64,000 nt of DNA, taken from contig CALIAZ010000046.1 in NCBI GenBank assembly GCA_938045565.1, forward strand, positions 1-64,000, read 5' to 3'. This document shows, piece by piece, positions 34,946-44,515 of the stretch. How positions within the stretch are numbered: the first letter of the stretch is position 1; each line of letters begins with the position of its first letter. A program made the translations under genes and the position numbers. A model generated the notes under the pieces. It searched no databases and was not told the origin of the DNA. It was given only the letters and a program-made list of their open reading frames with translations. This stretch comes from an uncultured Atopobium sp. (GTDB lineage: Bacteria; Actinomycetota; Coriobacteriia; Coriobacteriales; Atopobiaceae).

Positions 34946-35566
34946 TTAGGCGTTCTTCATAACAACGGAGCGAACAACTCCCGCTGCATCGTCGCAGGAA
35001 TCCAAGACAGTTTCCATACGGTCAAAAATACGAAGCCAAGCAACGGTGTGGCGACCAGGCATCTCGTCACGGAACAAGCGAGAGAGTGCGTTGTGATAGA
35101 TAAGATCACCCTCGTCCTCAACGTGTCCAACGGCGATGGCCTTCTCCATAACGGTAGGATCTTTCTTGTAGTCGCTCAGAACACTCAACATCTCCTGAAC
35201 TGTCTTGCATGCGCGAAGGGTAAGCTCAGCAAGCTGCATGGCCTCTTTACGAGTGTCGTCAACATTAAAGAGGTCAAGGCGCTCTGCAACAGAGTTCATT
35301 CCGTCAACAATGTCATCAAGACGAAGTGCCAAATCGGAGATATCCTCGCGCTCAAATGGAGTGACAAAGGAAGCGTAAAGCTCCTTCATAATGTGCTGGA
35401 CCTTCTCGTCACACTCACGCTCATAGACCTTCATCTGAGGAATACGGGCAGCAGTCTCGGGATAGCCTTTCATAATGACTGCATACTCTTCAGCGGTTTC
35501 TACAATTTTGTCGCCAAACTCACGGAACATGGTGTAGAAGGCGTCCTCTTTTGGCTTACCTAGCAT
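34946..35566 (-). CDS. DUF47/PhoU-like accessory protein of PiT
   Basis: This 206-residue all-helical cytosolic protein of the DUF47 family is a PhoU relative found next to PiT transporters. Conserved acidic/metal-binding patches are visible: ERECDEKVQHIMKEL, DISDLALRLDDIVDGMNSVAER and GHVEDEGDLIYHNALSRLF. It probably controls the PiT transporter by phosphate status. GGAGG precedes the ATG; it follows the pit gene by 58 bp in the same orientation. Confidence 0.92.
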   Translation of the reverse strand: MLGKPKEDAFYTMFREFGDKIVETAEEYAVIMKGYPETAARIPQMKVYERECDEKVQHIMKELYASFVTPFEREDISDLALRLDDIVDGMNSVAERLDLFNVDDTRKEAMQLAELTLRACKTVQEMLSVLSDYKKDPTVMEKAIAVGHVEDEGDLIYHNALSRLFRDEMPGRHTVAWLRIFDRMETVLDSCDDAAGVVRSVVMKNA

Positions 35567-35624
35567 GAATCCTCCAATAAATTGAGTGGTTCAAATAGAA
35601 CTCGTAAAAGACAGTACTACGTAC

Positions 35625-36674
35625 TTAGAAAATCATCAGGAACAGTTTTGCAAAAAGAAAACCAATAAGTCCGCAGCCAGGGAACGTAAATACCCATGCC
35701 GCAACCATTTCTTTTGCAACGCCCCAGTTAACTGAACGAATATTTTTTGCAGCACCTGCGCCCATCATGGCAGTCATTTTTGTATGTGTTGTTGAAACGG
35801 GAAGTCCAGTTAGTGTGGAAAGCAGCAAAGATGCAGATGCCGAGAAGGACGCGGCAAAGCCCTGATAACGCTCAAGCTTTACCATTTCCATGCCAACTTT
35901 TTTGATAATTTTTCTTCCGCCGATTGCGGTTCCAATAGACATGAGAGCAGCACAGAGCACCTGCAGCCAAAGTGGAAACACATCTGCTCCAGCAGCTCCA
36001 TGACCAGCAGAAAGCGCAATTGCAAGCATGGCAATGGACATGAACTTCTGGCCATCTTGTGCGCCGTGCATAGCTGCAACAAAGGCTGAGCCAACAACCT
36101 GCAAGTGACCAAATATTTCATCAGCTCGCTGTCGATCAACATTTACGCAAAGCTTGTTGATTGCCTTAACAATAACCCAACCAGCAGCAAAGCCTAGCGT
36201 GGTTGAGAAGAGCAAACCAATTAAAACTTTGCTCCACTCGCCCCAGTTAACAGCGCCAAAATCACCATGAATTGCAAGTGCCGCACCGGTAAGGCCAGCA
36301 ATGAGTGCATGTGACTCAGAAGTTGGAATACCTAAAGCCCAAGCTCCTACTGCCCAGGTAACAATACCAACACAGCCTGCGGCAAGAGCAACAAGAGCCT
36401 CATGGTTGTTGCTACCAAAGTCAACCATGCCCAAGATTGTGTCTGCAACTGCAGTTGAAATGAGGCACATAGCTACCAAACCAACAAAGTTGCATACAAC
36501 GCTCATGATAATTGCATTGTTTACTTTGATTGAACGAGTTCCAACAGCCTCTGCAATAGCATTAGCCGCATCGGTTGCACCGTTTACAAAAATGCATCCA
36601 AAAACAAGGACAATGACGAGGGCCAAAAACGGATTGGCAACCATCATCTCAAAAAAGTGTCCGAGTGTTATCAT
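35625..36674 (-). CDS. pit: Inorganic phosphate transporter, PiT family
   Basis: This 349-residue membrane protein has about ten helices. The two duplicated PiT signatures are visible: FVNGATDAANAIAEAVGT near the N-terminus, and GIPTSESHALIAGLTG and LPVSTTHTKMTAMMGAG as the two Ser/Thr-His motifs. It imports metal phosphate driven by protons or sodium. The ATG at 36674 has AAAGGT upstream. It is transcribed together with the DUF47 gene downstream. Confidence 0.94.
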   Translation of the reverse strand: MITLGHFFEMMVANPFLALVIVLVFGCIFVNGATDAANAIAEAVGTRSIKVNNAIIMSVVCNFVGLVAMCLISTAVADTILGMVDFGSNNHEALVALAAGCVGIVTWAVGAWALGIPTSESHALIAGLTGAALAIHGDFGAVNWGEWSKVLIGLLFSTTLGFAAGWVIVKAINKLCVNVDRQRADEIFGHLQVVGSAFVAAMHGAQDGQKFMSIAMLAIALSAGHGAAGADVFPLWLQVLCAALMSIGTAIGGRKIIKKVGMEMVKLERYQGFAASFSASASLLLSTLTGLPVSTTHTKMTAMMGAGAAKNIRSVNWGVAKEMVAAWVFTFPGCGLIGFLFAKLFLMIF

Positions 36675-36874
36675 TCGGTACCTTTCAAACCACTTTCATA
36701 ACGGGACAATGATAATCGAAATATTGTTCAATTATGTTTAAAAACATTCGAATAACTAAATCAGCGCAAGTTGTTTCTTACGCCTCGATATCTCTCTTAT
36801 GCAAATTACAAGTTGACGCAGGAGAGCTGCCCAGTTGTCCCAGAAGAGTTGCCTCAAAGGGGCACCTCAGGTTA

Positions 36875-37573
36875 CTAGGCAAGCTTTTTGATAATAGCTG
36901 CAGTAATTCTGGCAGAGCGCTCAGAAGCCTCACGCTCAAACGTTAGATAATCAACGCTTGAAGTAGTGCCGGGCTTATCGGACATAAGCCTAATCACCAC
37001 AAACGGTGTGTGGTTGAGCCAAGCAACCTGAGCAATTGAAGCGCCCTCCATCTCGCAACAATCAGCGCCAAATGTTGTGTAAATATGATCCGCAAGCTCT
37101 GATGAGCTCACAAACTGATCTCCTGAAGCAACACGTCCAGAAATAACCTGCAATTGAGGAGCTACTTCTTTAGCTGATGCAAGCGCATGCTCAACAAGAT
37201 CCTTATCTGCTGTAAACGAGAAGACCGGAAGGCCTGGGACTTGACCAGCGGCAAAATTGAGAGGTCCAACGTTCATATCGTGCTGAATTAAATCGGAAGA
37301 GATAACAATATCCCCTACCTGTAACTCAGGGCTAAGAAGTCCTGCAATACCAGTATTAATCACATGCGTTACCGCAAATGTATCAATCAGAATCTGTGTG
37401 CATGCTGCGGCATTGACCTTGCCAATTCCTGACTGAACAACAACTACAGGAACTTCTCCCAAAAGACCTTCAACAAACTGCATACGAGCCTGCTCATAGG
37501 TGTGCTCAATGGTCATCTGCTTTTTTAGCAGTGCAACCTCTGGCTCCATAGCTCCAATAATTCCAATTTTCAT
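36875..37573 (-). CDS. mtnN: 5'-methylthioadenosine/S-adenosylhomocysteine nucleosidase
   Basis: This 232-residue nucleosidase removes adenine from methylthioadenosine, S-adenosylhomocysteine and 5'-deoxyadenosine. Conserved blocks are MKIGIIGAMEPEVALL, INTGIAGLL, CCEMEGASIAQVAW (Glu of the active site) and the catalytic Asp in RLMSDKPG. It begins one base after the mscS stop and is the third gene of a pcrA-mscS-mtnN operon. The usual SDxA after the catalytic Asp reads SDKP, a small departure. Confidence 0.93.
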   Translation of the reverse strand: MKIGIIGAMEPEVALLKKQMTIEHTYEQARMQFVEGLLGEVPVVVVQSGIGKVNAAACTQILIDTFAVTHVINTGIAGLLSPELQVGDIVISSDLIQHDMNVGPLNFAAGQVPGLPVFSFTADKDLVEHALASAKEVAPQLQVISGRVASGDQFVSSSELADHIYTTFGADCCEMEGASIAQVAWLNHTPFVVIRLMSDKPGTTSSVDYLTFEREASERSARITAAIIKKLA

Positions 37574-37574
37574 G

Positions 37575-38357
37575 TTAGGCTCCTACTCCTGCAAGCCAAC
37601 TGGAACCAGCCAGGGCTCGTACGATTTTGTCTCGCACACTCATCTCATTTGCGTCATCTTTAATGTGCGTGTGAATAATAACGGTAATGCCAGCATCAGC
37701 TATGCTGGCAGCTTCAACCTCAATAGGAAATGTTCTATCAAGTTGAGATGCAACAGTTTCTTGGATTGTCTCAATGATTTCTTGAGTTACTACCTCTAAA
37801 TCTGCTGATGGTTTAAGCACAATAGTTACAGGAACCTCAGTTACGTCCCACCTGGTTCTATGTACCAGTGTCGTTTTATTGAGTACCGAGTTAGGGATGA
37901 TGTCCACTTTACCGCCACGGTCACGCACAATGGTGGAACGCCAGTTCATATCAATGACCTCGCCAGAAATGTTTCCAATGCTTACCTGATCTCCCGGCTT
38001 AACCACGCCTCCCAGCATAAGACCTAAGCCACCTACCAGGTTAGAAATAGTGTCCTGGAGACCAAAGGACAAGGCGATAGAGGTAACTCCCAAAGCAGTC
38101 ACAAACGCCGTCGGCTGAATACCAAAAACAGGCCGCAATACCGCGAGAATAGCAAATGCCCAGATGATTCCTCGGATTATGTTGACAAAGATAGATGCCG
38201 ACGGCAGTTTAGATGAATCCAAAGCCTTTCTTGAGAGCTTTATTGCAAAATGCTCAATCAAAAACGCAATGAAAAACACAACTACAAAGGTAACAACCCT
38301 AAAAATAAAATCTTGTGGAGTGAGGCCCAAGATCAAGCCGTCATGTATCAACACCAT
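37575..38357 (-). CDS. mscS: Small-conductance mechanosensitive channel, MscS type
   Basis: This 260-residue channel protein has three N-terminal membrane helices, and the pore-lining TM3 with its glycines and alanines (LSFGLQDTISNLVGGLGLML) leads into the cytosolic vestibule (GDQVSIGNISGEVIDMNW, IIPNSVLNKT). Such channels open under membrane tension during osmotic downshift. It starts two bases after pcrA and ends one base before mtnN. GAGGGA precedes the ATG. Confidence 0.93.
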   Translation of the reverse strand: MVLIHDGLILGLTPQDFIFRVVTFVVVFFIAFLIEHFAIKLSRKALDSSKLPSASIFVNIIRGIIWAFAILAVLRPVFGIQPTAFVTALGVTSIALSFGLQDTISNLVGGLGLMLGGVVKPGDQVSIGNISGEVIDMNWRSTIVRDRGGKVDIIPNSVLNKTTLVHRTRWDVTEVPVTIVLKPSADLEVVTQEIIETIQETVASQLDRTFPIEVEAASIADAGITVIIHTHIKDDANEMSVRDKIVRALAGSSWLAGVGA

Positions 38358-38359
38358 GG

Positions 38360-40798
38360 CTATCCCTCAATTTTGACTATCGGAGCAAAGCCCTTCATAA
38401 GCTTCTTCGTCTTATTAGTGCGTGTAAACTTGACCTCAATGGTATCGCCCTGAACTGCTAAAACAATGCCTGGACCAAAGGTCTTGTGAGACACCTGATC
38501 TCCCGCAGCAAAACTTGCAGAAGCGCGCGTTGGGTCCTTTTGAATAGGAGCTGGACGTGGGACTGGGGCGCCACCAGTAGAGCGTGTACGAGAACCAAAA
38601 ACGTTTCCACCATAGACTTCTGAACCACGGCCAGAGCCAAAGGTGCCATGACGGTCTCCGCGCTTTGCCCAGCCAACGCCAGAAAAGCCCGCGGAACCAA
38701 CACCAATAGCTTTAACGTGCTCCTGAGGAATCTCCCCCACAAAACGCGATACGGGATTTGCTTGAACAGAGCCATAGGTCCTTCTGGTAGACGCATACGT
38801 CAAATACAAGCGTTTGCGCGCACGCGTAATAGCAACGTAGGCAAGTCTACGCTCTTCTTCTAGCTGAGCCGCCTCTGCCTCGTAATTTGCATGAGGGAAG
38901 ATTCCCTCCTCCATGCCAGCAACAAATACTGCTGGGAACTCCAGACCCTTTGCAGCGTGAATGGTCATCAGTGTTACCGCTGAGGTAGAACCATCCAAAC
39001 TGTCAAGGTCAGAGCGAAGCGCCAGCCATTCCATAAATGCCGGGAGCTTCTCAGCAGCAACCTGCGGATGTAGAGCTTCTTCCTGAGGTGCAGAATCTGG
39101 CTCAGCAGCAACACCAGCAAGCGTGCCGGTAGCAGCATCAAAGCCTGCCGCACTCAGCGAGACGGCATCTTGAGCGTCAAGCGCTCCTGCTTCCCTTAGT
39201 TGCTGCAAGCTCTCAAGTGTTTCTTCAACATCGTCGTGAGACTCGTCAAACTCTGCCGCAACGCCAAAGAACTCTCGAATGTTCTCGATACGTCCGTCAG
39301 CCTCAATGGTATGCTCAGCTTCAAGTGCACGAATAAGACCTGAGCGATCAATAATTGCCTCAACTACCTCATCAAGCTCGCCGTCAATATGACGGCCATG
39401 CTCAATAGCTGACGTAAACTCTACCAGCGCATTTCTCACCTTTGCGGTAAGAAGACTCTCCTCCATTACACATGCTTCACATGCCGAGAAGAACGACAGG
39501 CCGTTATATAATGCGTACGTCTGAATCTTCTGAATGCTTGTTGCGCCAATACCGCGGCGAGGTGTGTTGATAACGCGCAGCGCAGCCATATCGTCATCAG
39601 GGTTTACAACAACCTTAAGGTAGGCCATAACGTCCCTGATCTCTGCACGATCAAAGAATCGAGTGCCGCCAACAATCTTGTAAGGAACACCTGCTCTCAG
39701 CAACATATCTTCAAGGATACGAGACTGCGCATTAGTACGATAGAACACGGCAATATTGTCGTATGACGTGCCCTTATCGTGCAGCTTTTCTATCTCAGAG
39801 CCAATCCAAGCGCCCTCATCACGCTCATCAGATGCCTGATACACCTGGATCTTCTCGCCATCTCCTTCATCGGTAAAAAGACGTTTTGGCTTGCGGTGAG
39901 AGTTATGCGCAACAACAGCATTGGCAGCAGCCAAAATATGACCTGTTGATCGGTAGTTTTGTTCTAGCTTAACTACAACCGCTTCCTCATAGTCTTTCTC
40001 GAACGCCAAGATGTTTTTGATGTCTGCTCCGCGCCACGAATAAATGGACTGGTCATCATCGCCAACAACCATAAGATTGCGATACTTGGATGCCAAAAGC
40101 TTGGTAATTGCGTACTGGACGCCGTTGGTATCCTGATACTCATCAACGTTGATATAACGGAAACGCTCCTGGTACTTAGCAAGCACGTCTGGGTACTTGG
40201 AGAGCAGTTCAAACGCTTTAATGAGAAGATCATCAAAGTCCATAGCATTAGCTTTGTCCAGGCGCGTCTGGAGCGCACGATACACACGAGCTACCACGTG
40301 ATCCATAGGACTTGCTGCCTGAGCTTCTACATCATCAGGATACAGAAGTGCGTTCTTAGCAGCAGAAATCTTAGAACGAATGGAGTTGAGTGGGAACTGA
40401 CGAATATCAATATCTAAATCAGACAGAATGGTCTTTACCAGGCGTTTTGAATCGTCATCGTCATAGATAGCAAAATTGGGGCCATAGCCAAGACGCTCAC
40501 CATCTTCTCTGAGCAGACGAACACACATAGCGTGGAATGTGCATACCCACATACCACGAATATTGTTAGGCAGCAGTGCCTCAAGACGCTCACGCATCTC
40601 TGCTGCAGCCTTGTTTGTAAACGTAATGGCCAGAATCTGCCAAGGACGAACGCCCTCGTCAGCAATCATATGCGCAATTCTAAACGTCAGAACACGCGTC
40701 TTTCCCGAACCAGCTCCTGCAAGAACCAGCAAGGGTCCCTGAGTTGTCATAACTGCCTGGTGCTGGGCGGGATTTAAACCTTCAAGATCAATCTGCAT
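38360..40798 (-). CDS. pcrA: ATP-dependent DNA helicase PcrA/UvrD
   Basis: This 812-residue superfamily 1A helicase moves 3'-5' on DNA for repair and replication restart. Motifs in order are Q-motif and Walker A (LNPAQHQAV, GAGSGKTRVLTFR), Walker B VDEYQDTN, motif III GDDDQSIYSWRGAD, motif IV QNYRST, motif V LMTIHAAKGLEFPAVFVAG and motif VI AYVAITRARKRLYL. An insertion between IV and V contains an acidic Ala-rich linker (about residues 515-590). The C-terminal Tudor-like end (DQVSHKTFGPGIVLAV) is the PcrA RNA polymerase-binding module. It is first in the operon with mscS and mtnN. Confidence 0.96.
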   Translation of the reverse strand: MQIDLEGLNPAQHQAVMTTQGPLLVLAGAGSGKTRVLTFRIAHMIADEGVRPWQILAITFTNKAAAEMRERLEALLPNNIRGMWVCTFHAMCVRLLREDGERLGYGPNFAIYDDDDSKRLVKTILSDLDIDIRQFPLNSIRSKISAAKNALLYPDDVEAQAASPMDHVVARVYRALQTRLDKANAMDFDDLLIKAFELLSKYPDVLAKYQERFRYINVDEYQDTNGVQYAITKLLASKYRNLMVVGDDDQSIYSWRGADIKNILAFEKDYEEAVVVKLEQNYRSTGHILAAANAVVAHNSHRKPKRLFTDEGDGEKIQVYQASDERDEGAWIGSEIEKLHDKGTSYDNIAVFYRTNAQSRILEDMLLRAGVPYKIVGGTRFFDRAEIRDVMAYLKVVVNPDDDMAALRVINTPRRGIGATSIQKIQTYALYNGLSFFSACEACVMEESLLTAKVRNALVEFTSAIEHGRHIDGELDEVVEAIIDRSGLIRALEAEHTIEADGRIENIREFFGVAAEFDESHDDVEETLESLQQLREAGALDAQDAVSLSAAGFDAATGTLAGVAAEPDSAPQEEALHPQVAAEKLPAFMEWLALRSDLDSLDGSTSAVTLMTIHAAKGLEFPAVFVAGMEEGIFPHANYEAEAAQLEEERRLAYVAITRARKRLYLTYASTRRTYGSVQANPVSRFVGEIPQEHVKAIGVGSAGFSGVGWAKRGDRHGTFGSGRGSEVYGGNVFGSRTRSTGGAPVPRPAPIQKDPTRASASFAAGDQVSHKTFGPGIVLAVQGDTIEVKFTRTNKTKKLMKGFAPIVKIEG

Positions 40799-40888
40799 TA
40801 CGCCATCCTTGTGTCAATCATTCGTAGACTAAAAGTGTACCCCGATAACCGGACATTAATTGCGCTCGTTTCTGTTGGCTCCGCAAAA

Positions 40889-40915
40889 AAGCGCGGCGAG
40901 AAACTCACCGCGCTT
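40889..40915 (-). terminator. Intrinsic terminator of uppP
   Basis: AAGCGCGG and CCGCGCTT form an 8-bp stem followed on the minus strand by six T. The loop side contains a GGCGAGAAA word. Confidence 0.92.
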
Positions 40916-40950
40916 GAATGCATATGTTGTATCGCTTGTCAGTTAAAAAC

Positions 40951-41883
40951 TTACTTAACAAGAAGGAAGTATGCGATGACTGCAATGCCCAAAATAATGC
41001 GATACACACCAAAAGGCTTGAAATCATGCTTGCGGACGTAGCCCATAAGCGCGCGGACCATAACAAGCGAAACGATAAACGCCACTAAACAACCAACACC
41101 CAAAATAATTGCCTCGGGAGCAGTAAAGGTGTTGCCCTTCATAAAATAGCGCACAAGCCTCAAGGCAGAAGCACCAGCCATAGTAGGAATTGCCAAGAAG
41201 AACGTAAACTCAGCAGCTACAGCCCTTGAACAACCAAGTGCTAAGCCTCCAAGAATGGTTGCACCAGATCTTGAAGTACCTGGAACAATTGCAAGAACCT
41301 GGAAAACGCCAATGCCAAGTGCGGTCTTCCAATCAAGATTGTCAATGTCTTGCACGCGGGCCAGGTTGTCGGCTGAGGGGGCCTTAAGGGATACGGCGGC
41401 GTCTGGACGCATATGTTTACCACGAGGCGCTTCAACCTTTACAGTTGCAGCGACCTTCTCGCGATGTAGCTCAAGCACAATGAAGATGATGCCGTAGAAA
41501 ATAAGGGTTGCGGCAATAACAAAAGGGCTCCCCAGATGCTCTTCGATGAAGTCGTTGAGCGGAAGACCAATTGCTGCTGCAGGAACGCAGCTGACCACCA
41601 CTTTTGCCCAGAGCTTCCAGGTAGAGCGCTTCTCGTCCTTAGATTTCTTTGGCGAGAAGGGATTGAGTTTGTGGAAAAATCCCACACATACTGCAAGAAT
41701 TGCGCCAAGTTGAATAACAACTAGGAACATATTCCAGAAGTCTTCAGAGACATTGAGTGGTAAGAACTGATTAAGTAACAACATATGGCCTGTTGATGAG
41801 ATAGGTAGCCACTCGGTAATACCTTCAACCACGCCAAATAACGCTGATTTAAGCGCTTCAATCCACAGAATTGCTGACTCCAC
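40951..41883 (-). CDS. uppP: Undecaprenyl-diphosphate phosphatase
   Basis: This 310-residue BacA/UppP membrane enzyme recycles the lipid carrier of peptidoglycan by removing a phosphate from undecaprenyl diphosphate. The two active-site blocks are GVVEGITEWLPISSTGHMLL and VPGTSRSGATILGGL. It is about 40 residues longer than the usual 270: a hydrophilic stretch (about residues 140-185, with KVEAPRGKHMRPDAAVS) is inserted between the two membrane halves. The start is a GTG with AAGGAGG. It is monocistronic. Confidence 0.95.
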   Translation of the reverse strand: MESAILWIEALKSALFGVVEGITEWLPISSTGHMLLLNQFLPLNVSEDFWNMFLVVIQLGAILAVCVGFFHKLNPFSPKKSKDEKRSTWKLWAKVVVSCVPAAAIGLPLNDFIEEHLGSPFVIAATLIFYGIIFIVLELHREKVAATVKVEAPRGKHMRPDAAVSLKAPSADNLARVQDIDNLDWKTALGIGVFQVLAIVPGTSRSGATILGGLALGCSRAVAAEFTFFLAIPTMAGASALRLVRYFMKGNTFTAPEAIILGVGCLVAFIVSLVMVRALMGYVRKHDFKPFGVYRIILGIAVIAYFLLVK

Positions 41884-42080
41884 TAAAACCTCCTTGGGGA
41901 CTGATTACGAACCTATTGTACGCAATCCGTTCGCCCTTTCTTTTTCTACCGTTCACGGTTTATCTAACGACTTTACTACTTTAAAAGTGCCTTGTTTTCT
42001 GCAAAGTTGGCATTTGGAGCCAAAAACAAGTAGAATTGACATCCTCGCACGAGCGGAGAGAAGCGATTATGCGTATTTTG

Positions 42081-42172
42081 GAGGTCAAGTGTTATCTGAC
42101 CTCGCGCTTGAAGCCAGTAATGAGCGGACGGCATGAAATGCGTACTAATCGGAAGCCCCAATCGCGGAGGTC
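42081..42172 (+). promoter_or_regulatory. Leader of the PcsB-like gene with alternative pairings to its ribosome site
   Basis: GAGGTCA (42081-42087) and TGACCTC (42097-42103) form a 7-bp hairpin. The same GACCTC (42098-42103) is also complementary to GAGGTC at 42167-42172, which is the ribosome binding site of the gene starting at 42176. Two exclusive folds are thus possible. No known riboswitch consensus was recognised. Confidence 0.4.
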
Positions 42173-42175
42173 GAT

Positions 42176-43249
42176 TTGAATAAATATATGTGTCATAGAC
42201 GCTTACCTTCATGCTCCACCCTTATGACAGCACTTCTTGTAGCAGTGCTTGTTGTTAATACCTTTTTGTTTGGTGTCTCAAGAGCTCAGGCAGAGACTCT
42301 TGAAGAGCTCCAGGCCAAGGTAGAGCAGACCAATTCTGATTACGATGCCGCTAACCAGCGCGTAGCTGAGCTGCAAAAACAAATTGCAGACAACGAGGCA
42401 CGTATCGCAGAGATTGAACAGCAGCTCCCAGAGCAGCGCTTAAAAGCTGCAGAGTCTATTAGAGCTATGTATCGTATGCAGCAGGGCTCCATGGGAATTA
42501 TTGATCTGCTTTTGTCGGCAGATAACTTTAATGATTTGATTGCAGTTGTTCAGTATCTTGAGATTATCCAAAACAAAAATTCAGATGCTATCAACCACCT
42601 TGTTGACCTCAGCAAAGAGCTTTCTGAGACTCAGTCATCTTTAAATGCACAGATGGCAGAAGCAGAAGAGCAGAAGAAGGCTGCTGAGGATGCTATGAAT
42701 GCAGCAATCGCAACAAGAGAGCAATTGCAGGCAGAGCAAGCTCAGCAAGCAGCAGCAGAAGCAGCAGCTGCAGAAGAGGCGCTGAAACAAGCCTCTACTG
42801 AGACTACTTTTACCAACGCTTCTGGTAATACCACTGAGGTCACTACCCCATCAACTCCTTCGGCTCAAAATGTTGACTGGTCAAGCGATAAGACCAACTT
42901 TGTAAGCTCTTGGGGCGCCCGAATTGATGCGTATCTTGCTGGCTCCCCTCTTGCTGGCTACGGCTCAACCTTTGCTGAGGCTGCATGGGCCTACGGCGTT
43001 GATCCGCGTTTCTCGCCTGCTATTTCTGCAGTTGAGAGTACAAAGGGTAGGTATAACTTCCTCCCCTACAACGCATGGGGTTGGGGTTCTGCTAGCTGGG
43101 GTAGCTGGGAAGAAGCCATCTGGGATCACACAGCTGGTCTTGCTGCTGGCTACGGCGGAAGGCTTTCTGTTTCTGGCGCTGCAAAGTACAACCCAGCAAA
43201 TCCAAACGGCTGGTACTCGGCAGTTCTTACGCAGATGGAGCTCATCTAA
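42176..43249 (+). CDS. Secreted coiled-coil protein with lysozyme-like C-terminal domain (PcsB-like)
   Basis: This 357-residue secreted protein starts at a TTG with GGAGG five bases upstream (the first ATG, four codons later, is too far from the site). A signal peptide (about residues 1-39, cleavage near RAQA) is followed by a long coiled coil (about 40-200, Glu/Gln/Ala heptads with a PcsB-type central block MQQGSMGIIDLLLSADNFND). A Thr/Ser linker and a domain of about 120 residues follow (FAEAAWAYGVDPRFSPAISA, NAWGWGSASWGSWEEAIWDH), which resembles glucosaminidase/transglycosylase-like folds. A role in peptidoglycan turnover at division is inferred. The terminator 30 bases after the stop ends the unit. 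Confidence 0.88.
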   Translation: MNKYMCHRRLPSCSTLMTALLVAVLVVNTFLFGVSRAQAETLEELQAKVEQTNSDYDAANQRVAELQKQIADNEARIAEIEQQLPEQRLKAAESIRAMYRMQQGSMGIIDLLLSADNFNDLIAVVQYLEIIQNKNSDAINHLVDLSKELSETQSSLNAQMAEAEEQKKAAEDAMNAAIATREQLQAEQAQQAAAEAAAAEEALKQASTETTFTNASGNTTEVTTPSTPSAQNVDWSSDKTNFVSSWGARIDAYLAGSPLAGYGSTFAEAAWAYGVDPRFSPAISAVESTKGRYNFLPYNAWGWGSASWGSWEEAIWDHTAGLAAGYGGRLSVSGAAKYNPANPNGWYSAVLTQMELI

Positions 43250-43280
43250 GCTTCTGGCCACATAACCTTTAGAGAACGTT

Positions 43281-43309
43281 AAAACCCCGCAGTTTACCTG
43301 CGGGGTTTT
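43281..43309. terminator. Bidirectional terminator between the PcsB-like and EamA genes
   Basis: A perfect 12-bp stem (AAAACCCCGCAG with its complement) and a 5-base loop are followed by T-runs on both strands, between convergent genes. Confidence 0.95.
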
Positions 43310-43324
43310 TGTTGTCGGGTGCGG

Positions 43325-44320
43325 CTACGCGGTGAGCACGACCATGGCGAGGATGAGGGCAAAGCCGATGAGGTCGGCAACGCTAAAGGTAGTTCCAAGC
43401 ACCAATACGGTGGTAATGGTTGCCATAACGGGCTCGATAGTGCCCAGAAGAACTGCCCTAAGTGAGCCTGCGTCCTTAACACCCTGTAGGTAAAGGCCGT
43501 ACGCCAAGAACGTTCCCACCAGCACACCAATGACTACCAGCAAAACACCAAAGGTGTCCAGCTGAGGCATGTGATTCCAGGGTTGATAAAACACGGCAAT
43601 GAGCGTGCCAGAGAACAAAAACGCAAGGCCATTTACGGTAAAGCTTCCCCACTTCTCCATCAAAGGCTTGGGCAAAATAGAAAGCGCTGCCTGAGCAAAC
43701 GCACACATAACGCCCCAGAAAATACCTGATGTTGGCAGGTTAAGCGTGCCGGGATTTCCTCCTGTTACCAAAAGATATGTGCCAATAAGCGCCAAAACAA
43801 TGCCAAGAATCTCGCGACGGCGAGGCCAGCGCCTACCAACCACGCACACAAAGGCCAAAACGCCCAACATGCCCAACGACTGCATGATGGTTGCAGTTCC
43901 AGAATTAGTAGCATTAACTGCATAAATATAGGCAACTTGCGAAAAAAGAATGGCAAACAGACTGACAACAAAAATCTTTGCAAGCTCTTTTGGCTTCCTT
44001 ATGACAGTTGTGAGATTCTTTCTATCAAACGCAAAAGCAGTTCCCAAGAATAACCAGCAGGCACAAAGCTCACGGATATCAATTAGCCACATGGGGTCTA
44101 CGTGATACACGTTAAGCAGGTATTTTGCGGCAGTTCCAAATGCGCCCCAGGAAGCTCCGCCAATCAAGACAAAAAGCATTCCTCGATAGATTTTCTTCTT
44201 GTTATCAGGGGTTATTTCAGCATCATCACTACCAAATGCTTCATCTTCTGCGGAAATCTCCACGACGTCTGTGGCTTTAGACGACTCCACACTACTCTCA
44301 TTAGAAATGAAATCATTCAT
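43325..44320 (-). CDS. EamA/DMT-family transporter
   Basis: This 331-residue membrane protein has about ten helices in two repeated EamA halves (GASWGAFGTAAKYLL early; GVLLVVIGVLVGTFLAYGLY and GTIEPVMATITTVLVLG late). The GTIEPV motif in the second half is typical of drug/metabolite exporters such as RhaT/YdcZ relatives. A 45-residue acidic N-terminal tail precedes the first helix. The substrate is unknown; amino acid or metabolite export is common in the family. Confidence 0.9.
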   Translation of the reverse strand: MNDFISNESSVESSKATDVVEISAEDEAFGSDDAEITPDNKKKIYRGMLFVLIGGASWGAFGTAAKYLLNVYHVDPMWLIDIRELCACWLFLGTAFAFDRKNLTTVIRKPKELAKIFVVSLFAILFSQVAYIYAVNATNSGTATIMQSLGMLGVLAFVCVVGRRWPRRREILGIVLALIGTYLLVTGGNPGTLNLPTSGIFWGVMCAFAQAALSILPKPLMEKWGSFTVNGLAFLFSGTLIAVFYQPWNHMPQLDTFGVLLVVIGVLVGTFLAYGLYLQGVKDAGSLRAVLLGTIEPVMATITTVLVLGTTFSVADLIGFALILAMVVLTA

Positions 44321-44515
44321 CTGGGTATAAATCTTTCATTACAAAATACGGATACAAGTGTCACTTTTTCTCTGACGCGGTAGTATCACAATAACAAAAA
44401 TCCACCTTACCCTGCTCCGTGCAGAGCCTTAGGTCTCTAAACGGTCCCATTAAGGCAAGATGGTCCCAAAAACGGCAATGATGCTCACGTAAGTTTTCGT
44501 ATAGATTGGCAGCTT

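Noticed and set aside
41884..42175. c-di-AMP (ydaO) riboswitch ahead of the PcsB-like gene
   Set aside because: The conserved G-rich core of that riboswitch is not present; only the simple alternative pairing described in the findings is visible.
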